A stretch of DNA of 16,343 nt from DAOUMU01 sp034409055 (GCA_034409055.1 DAOUMU010000310.1:1-16343); one strand, 5' to 3'; positions 7,950-14,474 are shown, counted from the first letter of the stretch. The notes: a model not told the origin generated them from the letters alone. Numbers and translations are program-made.

Positions 7950-7965
7950 CGGCATCCCTATGCCG
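7950..7965. repeat. Palindrome CGGCAT-ccct-ATGCCG, related to the 42-bp array core
   Basis: The GGCATCCCTATGCC core (7951-7964) matches the core of the tandem units at 14972-15261 apart from arm length, and is preceded by GTAGGG. On the - strand it encodes the last two residues and stop codon of the GntR regulator and runs into the intergenic gap. Confidence 0.55.
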
Positions 7966-8647
7966 TCTCAGGCCGACGACTTTGTAATGTCTCCTTCATC
8001 TCGCGCCCCACGCGAGTATTGATTTCTCGGTGGAGAGTGACGACCTTGTTCAGATCCCTCTTCTTCAGCGCCTCCAGAATGTTACGGTGGTCTGTCAATA
8101 CAGTCCCAGAAACCGCCGGATTATGCTCCGCTCGACGGAAAACCAGAACCTCCCACTGCCCCATTATCTGGTTCCACATATCCAATAAGCGGGAATTACC
8201 AGTACGCTCCACGAAGTAGTCGTGGAAGCGACGATCTTCCCTGGTCAATCGTAGGAAACGATTTGCCTCAATCGCCTGCTTTTGTTGCGCAACAATCTCT
8301 TCGAGTTTGGCAAAGTCCTCGTCCGTGAGTTTGTCAATAATCAACTCTGCGGTCAGTGTCTCCATCATCACCCGTAGGCCGAGAATCTCGTCTACGTCGG
8401 TGGCTGTAGGCTCCCAAACAGAAAAACCGCGATTGGCTTCCCTCCGCACCAAGCCATCGCCCTCGAGACGCACCAATGCTTCTCGAACAGGGCTACGGCT
8501 CACACCCAATTCTGCGGCAAGGGCCGGCTCTGCCAATCTCTCACCCGGCGGGAGGCTTCCTCTGATGATGGCTTCTCGGATTCGATTGGTAACGATATCT
8601 GCCAGCGTATCCTGGGAAGATATGGGGGATAGGGCTTTGCCATTCAT
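7958..8647 (-). CDS. GntR-family transcriptional regulator, FadR/FCD subfamily
   Basis: This 229-residue DNA-binding regulator has an N-terminal winged helix (about 13-78: REAIIRGSLPPGERLAE, then ELGVSRSPVREALVRLEGDGLV, the GntR signature) and a helical FCD ligand-binding domain (about 84-215). Likely metal ligands of the FCD pocket are Asp138 and His142 (REDRRFHDY), His187 (TDHRN) and His206 (TLHRE). FCD regulators usually sense small carboxylates or sugar acids. It is the first gene of the - strand operon, 75 bp before the dehydrogenase, and palindromes over its own promoter suggest autoregulation. The ribosome site is weak. The extreme C-terminus is encoded by a palindromic repeat, so the true ancestral end may have differed. 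Confidence 0.9.
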   Translation of the reverse strand: MNGKALSPISSQDTLADIVTNRIREAIIRGSLPPGERLAEPALAAELGVSRSPVREALVRLEGDGLVRREANRGFSVWEPTATDVDEILGLRVMMETLTAELIIDKLTDEDFAKLEEIVAQQKQAIEANRFLRLTREDRRFHDYFVERTGNSRLLDMWNQIMGQWEVLVFRRAEHNPAVSGTVLTDHRNILEALKKRDLNKVVTLHREINTRVGREMKETLQSRRPETA

Positions 8648-8689
8648 TGCACGCCTAACTTTTTTTGATGCCGATTTTTGTATACTTCA

Positions 8690-8728
8690 TTCTGAATACA
8701 GAATACAATATTCAGGATAAAATGTCAA
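8690..8728 (-). promoter_or_regulatory. Promoter and likely operator of the GntR-transketolase operon
   Basis: Read on the - strand, TTGACA (8728-8723), a 17-bp spacer and TATTCT (8705-8700) form a good promoter. Two overlapping palindromes cover the -10: TTCTG-aata-CAGAA (8690-8703) and GAATA-caa-TATTC (8701-8713). On the - strand, GTATTC occurs twice in close tandem. A further TTGTATAC lies at 8678-8685. FadR-type GntR proteins commonly bind such short AT-rich palindromes, so repression by the operon's own regulator is likely. Confidence 0.6.
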
Positions 8729-8819
8729 CTCACTTCTCCCGCCTTTTATGATTTATCTCATTTGAAACGAGGGGGATTTTGGAATGTTATCTAGTATCAT
8801 CTCAATAATTCGGGGTGGG

Positions 8820-8890
8820 GTAGGGGCAAGGCAACTCGAATTGATGGTATCAGCGCAAACAACCTACTTTCCGAGTTGCCTCGCCCCTAC
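8820..8890. repeat. 71-bp inverted-repeat element, family B, copy 1
   Basis: The 19-nt arms GTAGGGGCAAGGCAACTCG (8820-8838) and CGAGTTGCCTCGCCCCTAC (8872-8890) pair with one mismatch around a 33-nt loop containing GCAAACAA. A second copy with the same layout lies at 12445-12516. The T run after 8890 could let it act as a terminator on the + strand, but no + strand gene lies upstream. Confidence 0.75.
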
Positions 8891-8925
8891 TTTTTGAGAA
8901 GATAAAATATAGCACCCGATTAAAA

Positions 8926-8953
8926 TTGACCTTTACTTAAGACAGCATATAAT
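8926..8953 (+). promoter_or_regulatory. Strong + strand promoter upstream of a long palindrome
   Basis: TTGACC (8926-8931), a 16-bp spacer and a perfect TATAAT (8948-8953) are present. Transcription would start near 8960, about 270 nt before the next gene and just before the palindrome at 8971-9129. This suggests either a long structured leader or a separate small RNA. Confidence 0.6.
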
Positions 8954-8970
8954 CACAGGCTACGTATCTG

Positions 8971-9129
8971 GACGGAGTCTCAGCAGATCCAATTTTCAAG
9001 CTCGGAGCGGACCAGTGCGAAGACCTGTGCAGCTCCGCTGCCTCCCCGTGGGACAGTCCCCGTTTTGGCCGCTGGAGGCTTCGCGCTGGTCCAGCTAGAG
9101 CAAATTTGGATGTACTGAGTCTGATTGTC
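8971..9129 (+). other. Long rod-like imperfect palindrome, candidate structured RNA
   Basis: Nested complementary segments run over the whole interval. CTCAG (8979-8983) faces CTGAG (9115-9119). ATCCAA (8987-8992) faces TTGGAT (9106-9111). GCTC (9000-9003) faces GAGC (9098-9101). A 14-bp stem (9009-9022 with 9079-9092) is interrupted only by a G-T wobble. Inside are smaller hairpins such as GCAG/CTGC (9029-9041) and CCTCC facing GGAGG (9041-9045, 9074-9078). With the promoter at 8926-8953, a transcript of about 170 nt would form an extended hairpin. Size and rod shape recall 6S RNA, but I see no diagnostic consensus. A MITE-like palindrome is the main alternative, though no flanking duplication is evident. 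Confidence 0.4.
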
Positions 9130-9155
9130 GGATAAAACTTAAAAGACTTGCTGAA

Positions 9156-9185
9156 TTGGCTCTATTCTGCTATCTTGTCTACAAT
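9156..9185 (+). promoter_or_regulatory. Possible promoter for the 100-aa protein gene
   Basis: TTGGCT (9156-9161), an 18-bp spacer and TACAAT (9180-9185) lie about 40 nt before the start codon. The -35 is weak. The gene may instead be read from the stronger promoter at 8926. Confidence 0.4.
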
Positions 9186-9227
9186 ACTAATTGATAGATA
9201 AATTTAGCCTGTAAAGGATTGTAATTT

Positions 9228-9530
9228 ATGGTTAAGTTATTGATGAGTTGGGATATTAAACCTGGTTCTGAAAGTGATTACTTTGAATTTATTGTGCGCG
9301 AGTTTGCTCCTGGCATTATGAAACTGGGCATCCAACCCACCGAAGCCTGGTACACCGTTTTTGGCGATGGTCCCCAAATCCTGACCGGGGCGGTGGCCGA
9401 AGATTTGCCTACCATGCAAACCATTTTGGAAAGCGGCGATTGGAAGAAGTTACAAGACAAGCTCTTTGAATATGTAACCAATTTTAACTACAAAATCGTA
9501 CGCGCCACCAGCCGATTTCAGTTACTATAA
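9228..9530 (+). CDS. Small conserved-looking protein, possibly dimeric alpha/beta-barrel type
   Basis: This 100-residue soluble protein has no signal peptide. ATG 9228 has AAGGA about 9 nt upstream, and a terminator-like hairpin follows the stop, so it appears to be a complete monocistronic gene. The likely fold is a first strand (KLLMSWDIKPG), a helix (SDYFEFIVREFAPGIMKLG), strands around EAWYTVFGDGPQILTGAVAED, a helix (LPTMQTILESGDWKKLQDKLFEYV) and a final strand (YKIVRATSRF). This order and length suit ferredoxin-like dimeric alpha/beta-barrel proteins of the NIPSNAP/ABM kind. I do not recognise the family with certainty and assign no function. Its neighbours (a GntR operon on the other strand and a SpoIID fusion downstream) offer no clue. 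Confidence 0.8.
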   Translation: MVKLLMSWDIKPGSESDYFEFIVREFAPGIMKLGIQPTEAWYTVFGDGPQILTGAVAEDLPTMQTILESGDWKKLQDKLFEYVTNFNYKIVRATSRFQLL

Positions 9531-9591
9531 TTGTCACCATCTCAAAACCTTTAGCAGGATAGATATAGATCGTTGACTTGCTATAATAGGG

Positions 9592-9620
9592 GCGTGCAAG
9601 CGATTGCACGCTCTTTTCTT
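9592..9620 (+). terminator. Rho-independent terminator after the 100-aa protein gene
   Basis: GCGTGCAA (9592-9599) and TTGCACGC (9604-9611) form an 8-bp stem with a GCGA tetraloop, followed by TCTTTTCTTT. Confidence 0.8.
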
Positions 9621-9646
9621 TACCTCAAATTTTTGCTTTTTTATCC

Positions 9647-9674
9647 TTGCATATGCTCGATTTTATGTCATAAT
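9647..9674 (+). promoter_or_regulatory. Possible promoter of the glycosidase-SpoIID gene
   Basis: TTGCAT (9647-9652), a 16-bp spacer and CATAAT (9669-9674) lie just after the terminator. The leader of about 120 nt would contain the palindromic pair at 9698-9757. Confidence 0.45.
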
Positions 9675-9697
9675 AAAGTTGTCCCTTTGCTAAATTT

Positions 9698-9757
9698 TGT
9701 AGGACAAGTTGCTAACTTGTCAGCGGTACTGGAGGCAAGTTAGCAACTTGCCCTACA
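9698..9757. repeat. Inverted pair of family A palindromes
   Basis: The 24-nt left arm (9698-9721) and right arm (9734-9757) are inverted copies, with two differences, separated by 12 bp. Each arm is itself palindromic: GACAAGTT-gct-AACTTGTC on the left, GGCAAGTT-agc-AACTTGCC on the right. The A-T pair in one becomes G-C in the other, so pairing is kept. The right arm equals the single copy at 2106-2129. The pair lies in the presumed leader of the next gene. Confidence 0.75.
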
Positions 9758-9799
9758 TAACTTGTCAACTCGTTTGACCTATCCATGCAAGGAGGCCTC

Positions 9800-12445
9800 A
9801 TGCGTCGACCCGGTTTGTGGGTGGCCAATGGTCATCCCGGCGATCCTACAATGATGTTAAGTTGGCGGCCCGGTGCTATCACCAGTTTCTACGATTATCT
9901 GGGCGTGAACGGTATCTTTGATTACAAAGCGGCCAACCCGGACGTGCCAATTATCGTTCGCTTTCAGCATCCCCTGAATTGGCATCAAGATCCCACCTTC
10001 TATGCCCGCTGGTTAGGGGAGCAAGTGGCCAGCAAATGGCCCGACTTGAAACGCCTCGATCCATACGTTTACTTTGCCAATGAGCTAAATTTGCATTATG
10101 AAAATGGCGATAGCAATCTGAGTAATCAGCACCTCTATACCACGCCTGAATTTTACCAAAAGTGCGCCCGGTGGATACGCATGACCGCCGAAGTCATCAA
10201 GAATATCGTTCCCGAAATGAAATTGGTCACCCCTCCTTTTGCCTTTGGCCACCACGAAGATGGCTCGCCGGACAGTAGTGGCCATCCTATGGAAGGTTGG
10301 GCCGGCTATGACTATCTGTATGAAACGGTCCGCGATTATTTCGATAATATTCTCACTTTTCACGCTTACTGGGGGCATAGTGGCGGCTCTGTCCGTGAAT
10401 GGCTGTATGACTCAGAACTTTCCTCATGGTATGCCTTTCGTTGGCGGCGGGTGCTGAAACTGTTTGAAACACGCTACAATATTAAGGCCAGGATGATAAT
10501 TGATGAAGCCGGTAACTTTGGCGCCACTGACCCCGACTTTACCGAGCAGATCATGTATCATGCCGGCCAGTGTCTGCGTGATGCCCGCGTTATTGCCGTA
10601 ACCTACTTTTTGTGGCTAGATCCGACCAACCACGCTGGTAATTTACCCAATTCCTGGGTGCAAAGCGTGCCAAATCTCAGCGATCATCTCGCTCGCTTAA
10701 AGAATATGCCCGAGGTGCCCATTACTGAAGGCCAGGAGATTATGATCCGGGTTTTGTTTGATGACGGAACCGTCCGCACGATGCCTCTGGAAGAATACCT
10801 GCGAGCGGTCGTGCCGGCTGAAATGCCGGCCTTGTGGCCTTTTGAAGCGGTCAAAGCCCAGGCGGTGACAGCTCGCAGCTATGCCCAATACGCGATCGAG
10901 CACCCCCGCCACCCCAACGCCGATATTTGTACCGACCCGGCCCATTGCCAAAACTACGATCCGGGCAAAATCCATACCAAATCTGATGAAGCCATCCAGG
11001 CCACTAAAGGTATTGTGGCCCGCTACAACGGGAAAACCATCAATGGCCTCTTCTCGGCCAACTGTGGCGGACATACCTTAAATAACGAGGACGTTTTTGG
11101 TGGTTCTCCGGTGACTTACCTGCGGGGTGTTCCCTGCCCGGTTAAGGACGAAAAGCAGGGGCATGGGGTTGGTCTTTGCCAACACGGCGCTCGCGCTTTT
11201 GCCCAACAGGGCCGTTCCTACGAGCAGATTGTCAAACATTACTACACCGATGTCACCCTGGGCCGACCGACGGCGGTGCAGACCAGTACCATTTACGGCT
11301 CAATTCTTGACCATACCGGTCGACCGGTCAAGAATGTCAAAATTGTCCTGACCGGTCAGGGACAGTTGGCTGAAACGACCAGTCGTTCGGATGGTACTTA
11401 CCGCTTTATCAACGTCCCGGCCGGCACTTACCGGCTCGAACTACCTGATTACGGGGTCCGGCGAGAAAATATTGTCCCTGTGCCTGGCCAGGATTTAATG
11501 ATAGATCTGACTCTACCGGTCCCATCCACCATTACCGTAGAGATCGTCCGGGGTGCGGGGTTGCCCCTGATAGTCGGGGACTGGGGGGAGGCCAATGTGC
11601 CCATCGTGGTCACCCCTCCCCTCGGCGGCAGCTTTCAGGTTATGACCGGCGCCAAGCCGGAATTCGGACCCGGTGGTTTTGAAATCTATACCAATCAAAC
11701 CGGTACGTACGTTTTAGAAATCGAACCCCATCGCTTTGAAATCCCCATGAACGGGCAATTTACCCGGCTGATCTTCCGCCGGGTTGAACTACCTCAAACC
11801 AGGGGCATCATCGAGGGCACCCTCCAGGATCACCTGAACAGACCCGTAGCCAATCGGTTAATTCACCTGGCCAGCGATATCGTGGCCCTGGCTGAGACCA
11901 CCGATGCGTCCGGATATTTTCGCTTTGAGAATCTATCGGCCGGCCGTTATACCCTGACCGTGGCCGACAGTGAGCTTGAACACGTGGTCACCAGTACCGG
12001 CCAGGATAAAGTCACCCTGAGGGTGAAACTGCCCCCGCCCCCGACCGCCTGGCGCGTGGAAATTCAACGAGGCACCGGCTTACCGTTGCTGGTGGGTGAT
12101 ATCGGGGAGGCTAATCAAGCCATCGTCATCACCAGGCCGACCGGCACTCGCACCCAGGTGGTGAGCGGCAGCAAGCCGGAGTGGGGCGTGGGTGGCTTTG
12201 AAATTTATGCCCACGAACCCGGTAACTACGTCGTCCAGTTCTTGGGACAAAGTTTTACCATTCCCATGAGCGGTCAATTTACCCGGGTCATCTTCCGTAA
12301 AGGCGAGGAACCACCCGAAGAGCAGGTACGCTTGATTTCTGCCCTTCTGACTCGCTCCCAGGCCGAGGCCATTCTCCAGGCTGAGTTGGAAGCAGACCCG
12401 GATACACGAGGATTGTTTGAAATACAGGCGTATCCTCTCCAATAG
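9800..12445 (+). CDS. Glycosidase-like barrel fused to SpoIID domain with two repeated C-terminal domain pairs
   Basis: ATG 9800 (881 aa) is preferred because AGGAGG ends 5 nt upstream. ATG 9785 would put that site inside the gene, and an in-frame TAA at 9758 blocks further extension. Residues 1-305 resemble a clan GH-A glycosidase barrel, with Asn94-Glu95 in YFANELN as likely acid/base and Glu236 in MIIDEAG as likely nucleophile. Residues about 315-490 are a SpoIID domain (peptidoglycan lytic transglycosylase or amidase enhancer): EEYLRAVVPAEMPALWP with Glu341, KAQAVTARSYA, a candidate zinc site His371/Cys377/His382/Cys383, and GHGVGLCQHGA (454-464). Next come two pairs of a carboxypeptidase-regulatory-like domain (about 497-573 and 669-745) and an unrecognised 85-residue domain (about 576-663 and 750-835). 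No signal peptide is visible although its expected target is outside the membrane. The role is probably cell-wall or glycan remodelling. Confidence 0.85.
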   Translation: MRRPGLWVANGHPGDPTMMLSWRPGAITSFYDYLGVNGIFDYKAANPDVPIIVRFQHPLNWHQDPTFYARWLGEQVASKWPDLKRLDPYVYFANELNLHYENGDSNLSNQHLYTTPEFYQKCARWIRMTAEVIKNIVPEMKLVTPPFAFGHHEDGSPDSSGHPMEGWAGYDYLYETVRDYFDNILTFHAYWGHSGGSVREWLYDSELSSWYAFRWRRVLKLFETRYNIKARMIIDEAGNFGATDPDFTEQIMYHAGQCLRDARVIAVTYFLWLDPTNHAGNLPNSWVQSVPNLSDHLARLKNMPEVPITEGQEIMIRVLFDDGTVRTMPLEEYLRAVVPAEMPALWPFEAVKAQAVTARSYAQYAIEHPRHPNADICTDPAHCQNYDPGKIHTKSDEAIQATKGIVARYNGKTINGLFSANCGGHTLNNEDVFGGSPVTYLRGVPCPVKDEKQGHGVGLCQHGARAFAQQGRSYEQIVKHYYTDVTLGRPTAVQTSTIYGSILDHTGRPVKNVKIVLTGQGQLAETTSRSDGTYRFINVPAGTYRLELPDYGVRRENIVPVPGQDLMIDLTLPVPSTITVEIVRGAGLPLIVGDWGEANVPIVVTPPLGGSFQVMTGAKPEFGPGGFEIYTNQTGTYVLEIEPHRFEIPMNGQFTRLIFRRVELPQTRGIIEGTLQDHLNRPVANRLIHLASDIVALAETTDASGYFRFENLSAGRYTLTVADSELEHVVTSTGQDKVTLRVKLPPPPTAWRVEIQRGTGLPLLVGDIGEANQAIVITRPTGTRTQVVSGSKPEWGVGGFEIYAHEPGNYVVQFLGQSFTIPMSGQFTRVIFRKGEEPPEEQVRLISALLTRSQAEAILQAELEADPDTRGLFEIQAYPLQ

Positions 12446-12516
12446 TACGGGCGAGGCAAGTCGGATTGGTGGTCGTCGAAGCAAACAAGCTATGCTCCGA
12501 CTTGCCTCGCCCCTAC
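12445..12516. repeat. 72-bp inverted-repeat element, family B, copy 2
   Basis: The arms GTACGGGCGAGGCAAGTCG (12445-12463) and CGACTTGCCTCGCCCCTAC (12498-12516) pair with one mismatch around a 34-nt loop containing GCAAACAA, as in copy 1. Its first base is the last base of the TAG stop codon of the glycosidase-SpoIID gene. It lies between that gene and xseA and could limit read-through, but it lacks a T run. Confidence 0.75.
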
Positions 12517-12562
12517 ACTGCCCACAAATTTGAAGAGGCTACATACGGACCGTCTAAATCTT

Positions 12563-13783
12563 ATGGACCAACAACTATCACTGTTTGATCTTCCCCCCCG
12601 TGTGTTCACCGTCAGCGCTATCAATGCCTATATCCGGCAGAAATTTGAGGCTGACCTGACCCTCCAGGATCTCTGGCTTGAAGGTGAAATCTCCAATTGG
12701 AAACGGGCCGCCTCTGGCCACATCTATTTTACCCTGAAAGATGCCCAGGCCAGCCTGCGCTGCGTGATATGGCGTTCCCAGGCCAGGCGGCTGATTTATA
12801 TACCTCAAAGGGATGGGGAAGCGGTCCTGGCCCACGGCAAAATTTCTGTTTATGAAGCGGGCGGCAATTATCAATTTTATGTGGATGACCTTGAGCCGGC
12901 CGGGGAGGGCATTCTGTATGCCCAATTTGAGCGACTTAAAGCCCGTCTCTCCGCCGAGGGGCTTTTTGAGGCCGAGTTAAAACAGTCGTTGCCCCCCTTC
13001 CCCCGCCGGATTGGCCTGGTGACCTCGCCCGATGGGGCCGCCCTGCGCGATATTTTGAACGTACTGCGCCGCCGTTACCCGCTGGCCCGGGTGATCCTCT
13101 CGCCCACCCCGGTGCAGGGAGAGACCGCTCCGCCCCAGATCATCGCCGCCCTGGAAGCGATCAGCCGCCAGGTGGTGGATGTGATCATCCTGGCCAGGGG
13201 CGGAGGCAGCCTGGAGGATTTGTGGGCCTTTAACGACGAGAAGCTGGCCCGGGCCATCGTTGCCTGCCCCATCCCGGTTGTGACCGGCGTAGGGCACGAG
13301 ATTGATTTTACCATTGCCGACTTTGTGGCCGACCTGCGCGCCCCCACCCCTTCGGCCGCGGCCGAACTGGTCACCCCGGACAGCCTTGAGTTGAAGCAGT
13401 TGCTGTACCATCACCAACTGGCCCTGGTCGATGCGGCCCAACAACTGGTCACAACCACTCGAACCAGGTTGCAAGCCCGGCAATGGGCCTTAGAACGGCT
13501 CTCTCCCCAGGCTCAGATCAACAACGACCGGCAGCGTATCGACGGCCTGCTGAACCGGGCCGGCCGGGCCCTACAACACCAGTTATCGCTCCACCAAGAG
13601 CGAGTCAACACCCTGGCCGCCCAACTGGAAACCCTCAATCCGCAAGCCACCCTGACCAGGGGGTATGCTATTGTCCAGAAGGGACAAACCGTCGTCACCC
13701 AAACCGGCCAGGTCCGTCCGGGGGATGATATCTCGATCCAGGTCAGTGATGGTCAATTTGAGGCGACGGTTAGCGAAACTTGA
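12563..13783 (+). CDS. xseA: Exodeoxyribonuclease VII large subunit
   Basis: This is the catalytic subunit of exonuclease VII, which degrades single-stranded DNA from either end in complex with several XseB subunits. An N-terminal OB-fold (about 14-110: FTVSAINAYIRQKFE, LWLEGEISNW, GHIYFTLKD) is followed by the nuclease core with GLVTSPDGAALRDI (151-164), ARGGGSLEDLWAFNDE (211-226) and TGVGHEIDFTIADFVAD (241-257), then a coiled-coil region and a C-terminal LTRGYAIV strand. ATG 12563 gives 406 residues. The in-frame TTG at 12530 would add 11, and neither start has a strong ribosome site, so the start is uncertain. The length is slightly shorter than E. coli XseA. xseB follows after 14 bp, the usual pairing. 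Confidence 0.95.
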   Translation: MDQQLSLFDLPPRVFTVSAINAYIRQKFEADLTLQDLWLEGEISNWKRAASGHIYFTLKDAQASLRCVIWRSQARRLIYIPQRDGEAVLAHGKISVYEAGGNYQFYVDDLEPAGEGILYAQFERLKARLSAEGLFEAELKQSLPPFPRRIGLVTSPDGAALRDILNVLRRRYPLARVILSPTPVQGETAPPQIIAALEAISRQVVDVIILARGGGSLEDLWAFNDEKLARAIVACPIPVVTGVGHEIDFTIADFVADLRAPTPSAAAELVTPDSLELKQLLYHHQLALVDAAQQLVTTTRTRLQARQWALERLSPQAQINNDRQRIDGLLNRAGRALQHQLSLHQERVNTLAAQLETLNPQATLTRGYAIVQKGQTVVTQTGQVRPGDDISIQVSDGQFEATVSET

Positions 13784-13797
13784 CTTGGAGACCGATT

Positions 13798-14034
13798 ATG
13801 AGCAAACGTGATCAAAACGACATCGAAAAAATGACCTTTGAACAAGCCTACGGCCAATTGGAAGAAACAGTCCAAAAGCTGGAAGCAGGCAATTTACCCC
13901 TGGCCGAAGCCCTGGCCCTTTACCAACGGGGCATGGCCCTGGCCAAACATTGTAGTTCGCAACTGGACCAGGCCGAGTTGTCCATCAAAGCCCTGGCCCC
14001 CTCCGGTGAGTTGGTGGATTTTGACGATATGTAA
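13798..14034 (+). CDS. xseB: Exodeoxyribonuclease VII small subunit
   Basis: This 78-residue acidic helical-hairpin protein binds the coiled-coil region of XseA and is needed for stable exonuclease VII. The family signature is clear: MTFEQAYGQLEETVQKLEAG, then LPLAEALALYQRGMALAKHC, then LDQAELSIK. The length equals the usual 70-85. ATG 13798 is chosen because GGAG lies 7 nt upstream at 13787-13790. A TTG at 13780 overlapping the xseA stop is possible but less likely. It forms a two-gene operon with xseA, and a weak AT-rich hairpin follows about 40 nt later. Confidence 0.93.
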   Translation: MSKRDQNDIEKMTFEQAYGQLEETVQKLEAGNLPLAEALALYQRGMALAKHCSSQLDQAELSIKALAPSGELVDFDDM

Positions 14035-14070
14035 AATGATCCCCTCCTCTTTACATTCCCCCTGCTGCTG

Positions 14071-14094
14071 AAAAATTCATTTTGAATTTTTTTT
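14071..14094 (+). terminator. Possible terminator after xseB
   Basis: AAAAATTCA (14071-14079) pairs with TGAATTTTT (14083-14091) and runs into further Ts. The stem is almost all A-T, so it is weak, but its position 36 nt after the xseB stop suits a terminator. Confidence 0.45.
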
Positions 14095-14128
14095 GAAATT
14101 TAAATTGAAATATTTCAGCGCATTTCTG

Positions 14129-14137
14129 TGTTATAAT
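14129..14137 (+). promoter_or_regulatory. Extended -10 promoter-like site in the long gene-free region
   Basis: TGT precedes a perfect TATAAT (14132-14137), an extended -10. There is no convincing -35 at normal spacing. No gene follows for 1.2 kb. The initial transcribed region contains a 12-bp direct repeat and a stable hairpin. Confidence 0.4.
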
Positions 14138-14150
14138 GAGTTTATTCTCA

Positions 14151-14243
14151 AAATCTCTGAATTTTCTCTAACAAATCTCTGAATCAATTATCTGAGAGTA
14201 TGGTAAGATGCATTCTAAGAAACAATCCGTTTCTTGCAGAATG
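14151..14243 (+). other. 12-bp direct repeat followed by a hairpin, unknown role
   Basis: AAATCTCTGAAT occurs at 14151-14162 and again at 14173-14184, exactly 22 bp apart (two helical turns). Next, CATTCTAAGAAAC (14211-14223) faces GTTTCTT and AGAATG (14229-14235, 14238-14243) with a 2-nt bulge and a 5-nt loop. It could be a regulator site plus a structured RNA start. I see no coding frame. Confidence 0.35.
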
Positions 14244-14399
14244 AAGACCTTTAGGGTTTCTGGAATCATAACTCAGACGAACCGGAGTTCATAGAGCAGG
14301 CCAAACAGGCCAGGAAGTAGGCAGTAAGGAGTAGGGATTAAGGGGAAAATAGCCTAACTGAAAGGTACCTCGTGACTTGATTGTGGTATGAGTAGCCAA

Positions 14400-14474
14400 T
14401 ATAACAGCGGATCAGAGGATGAATCGGATTTTTGGCCAGATTTTATCCGTTTAATCCTTGCCTCCGTTGTTATA
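14400..14474. repeat. 75-bp imperfect palindrome
   Basis: The 30-nt arms 14400-14429 and 14445-14474 match at 23 positions as inverted repeats. The outer part TATAACA pairs perfectly with TGTTATA, followed by CGGA/TCCG, AGGAT/ATCCT and CGGAT/ATCCG, around a 15-nt loop. No flanking duplication is evident. It is likely a dispersed intergenic repeat, seen once here. Confidence 0.55.

Noticed and set aside
8971..9129. Signal recognition particle RNA, T-box leader or integron attC site
   Set aside because: None of the expected conserved motifs of these classes could be found in the palindrome.
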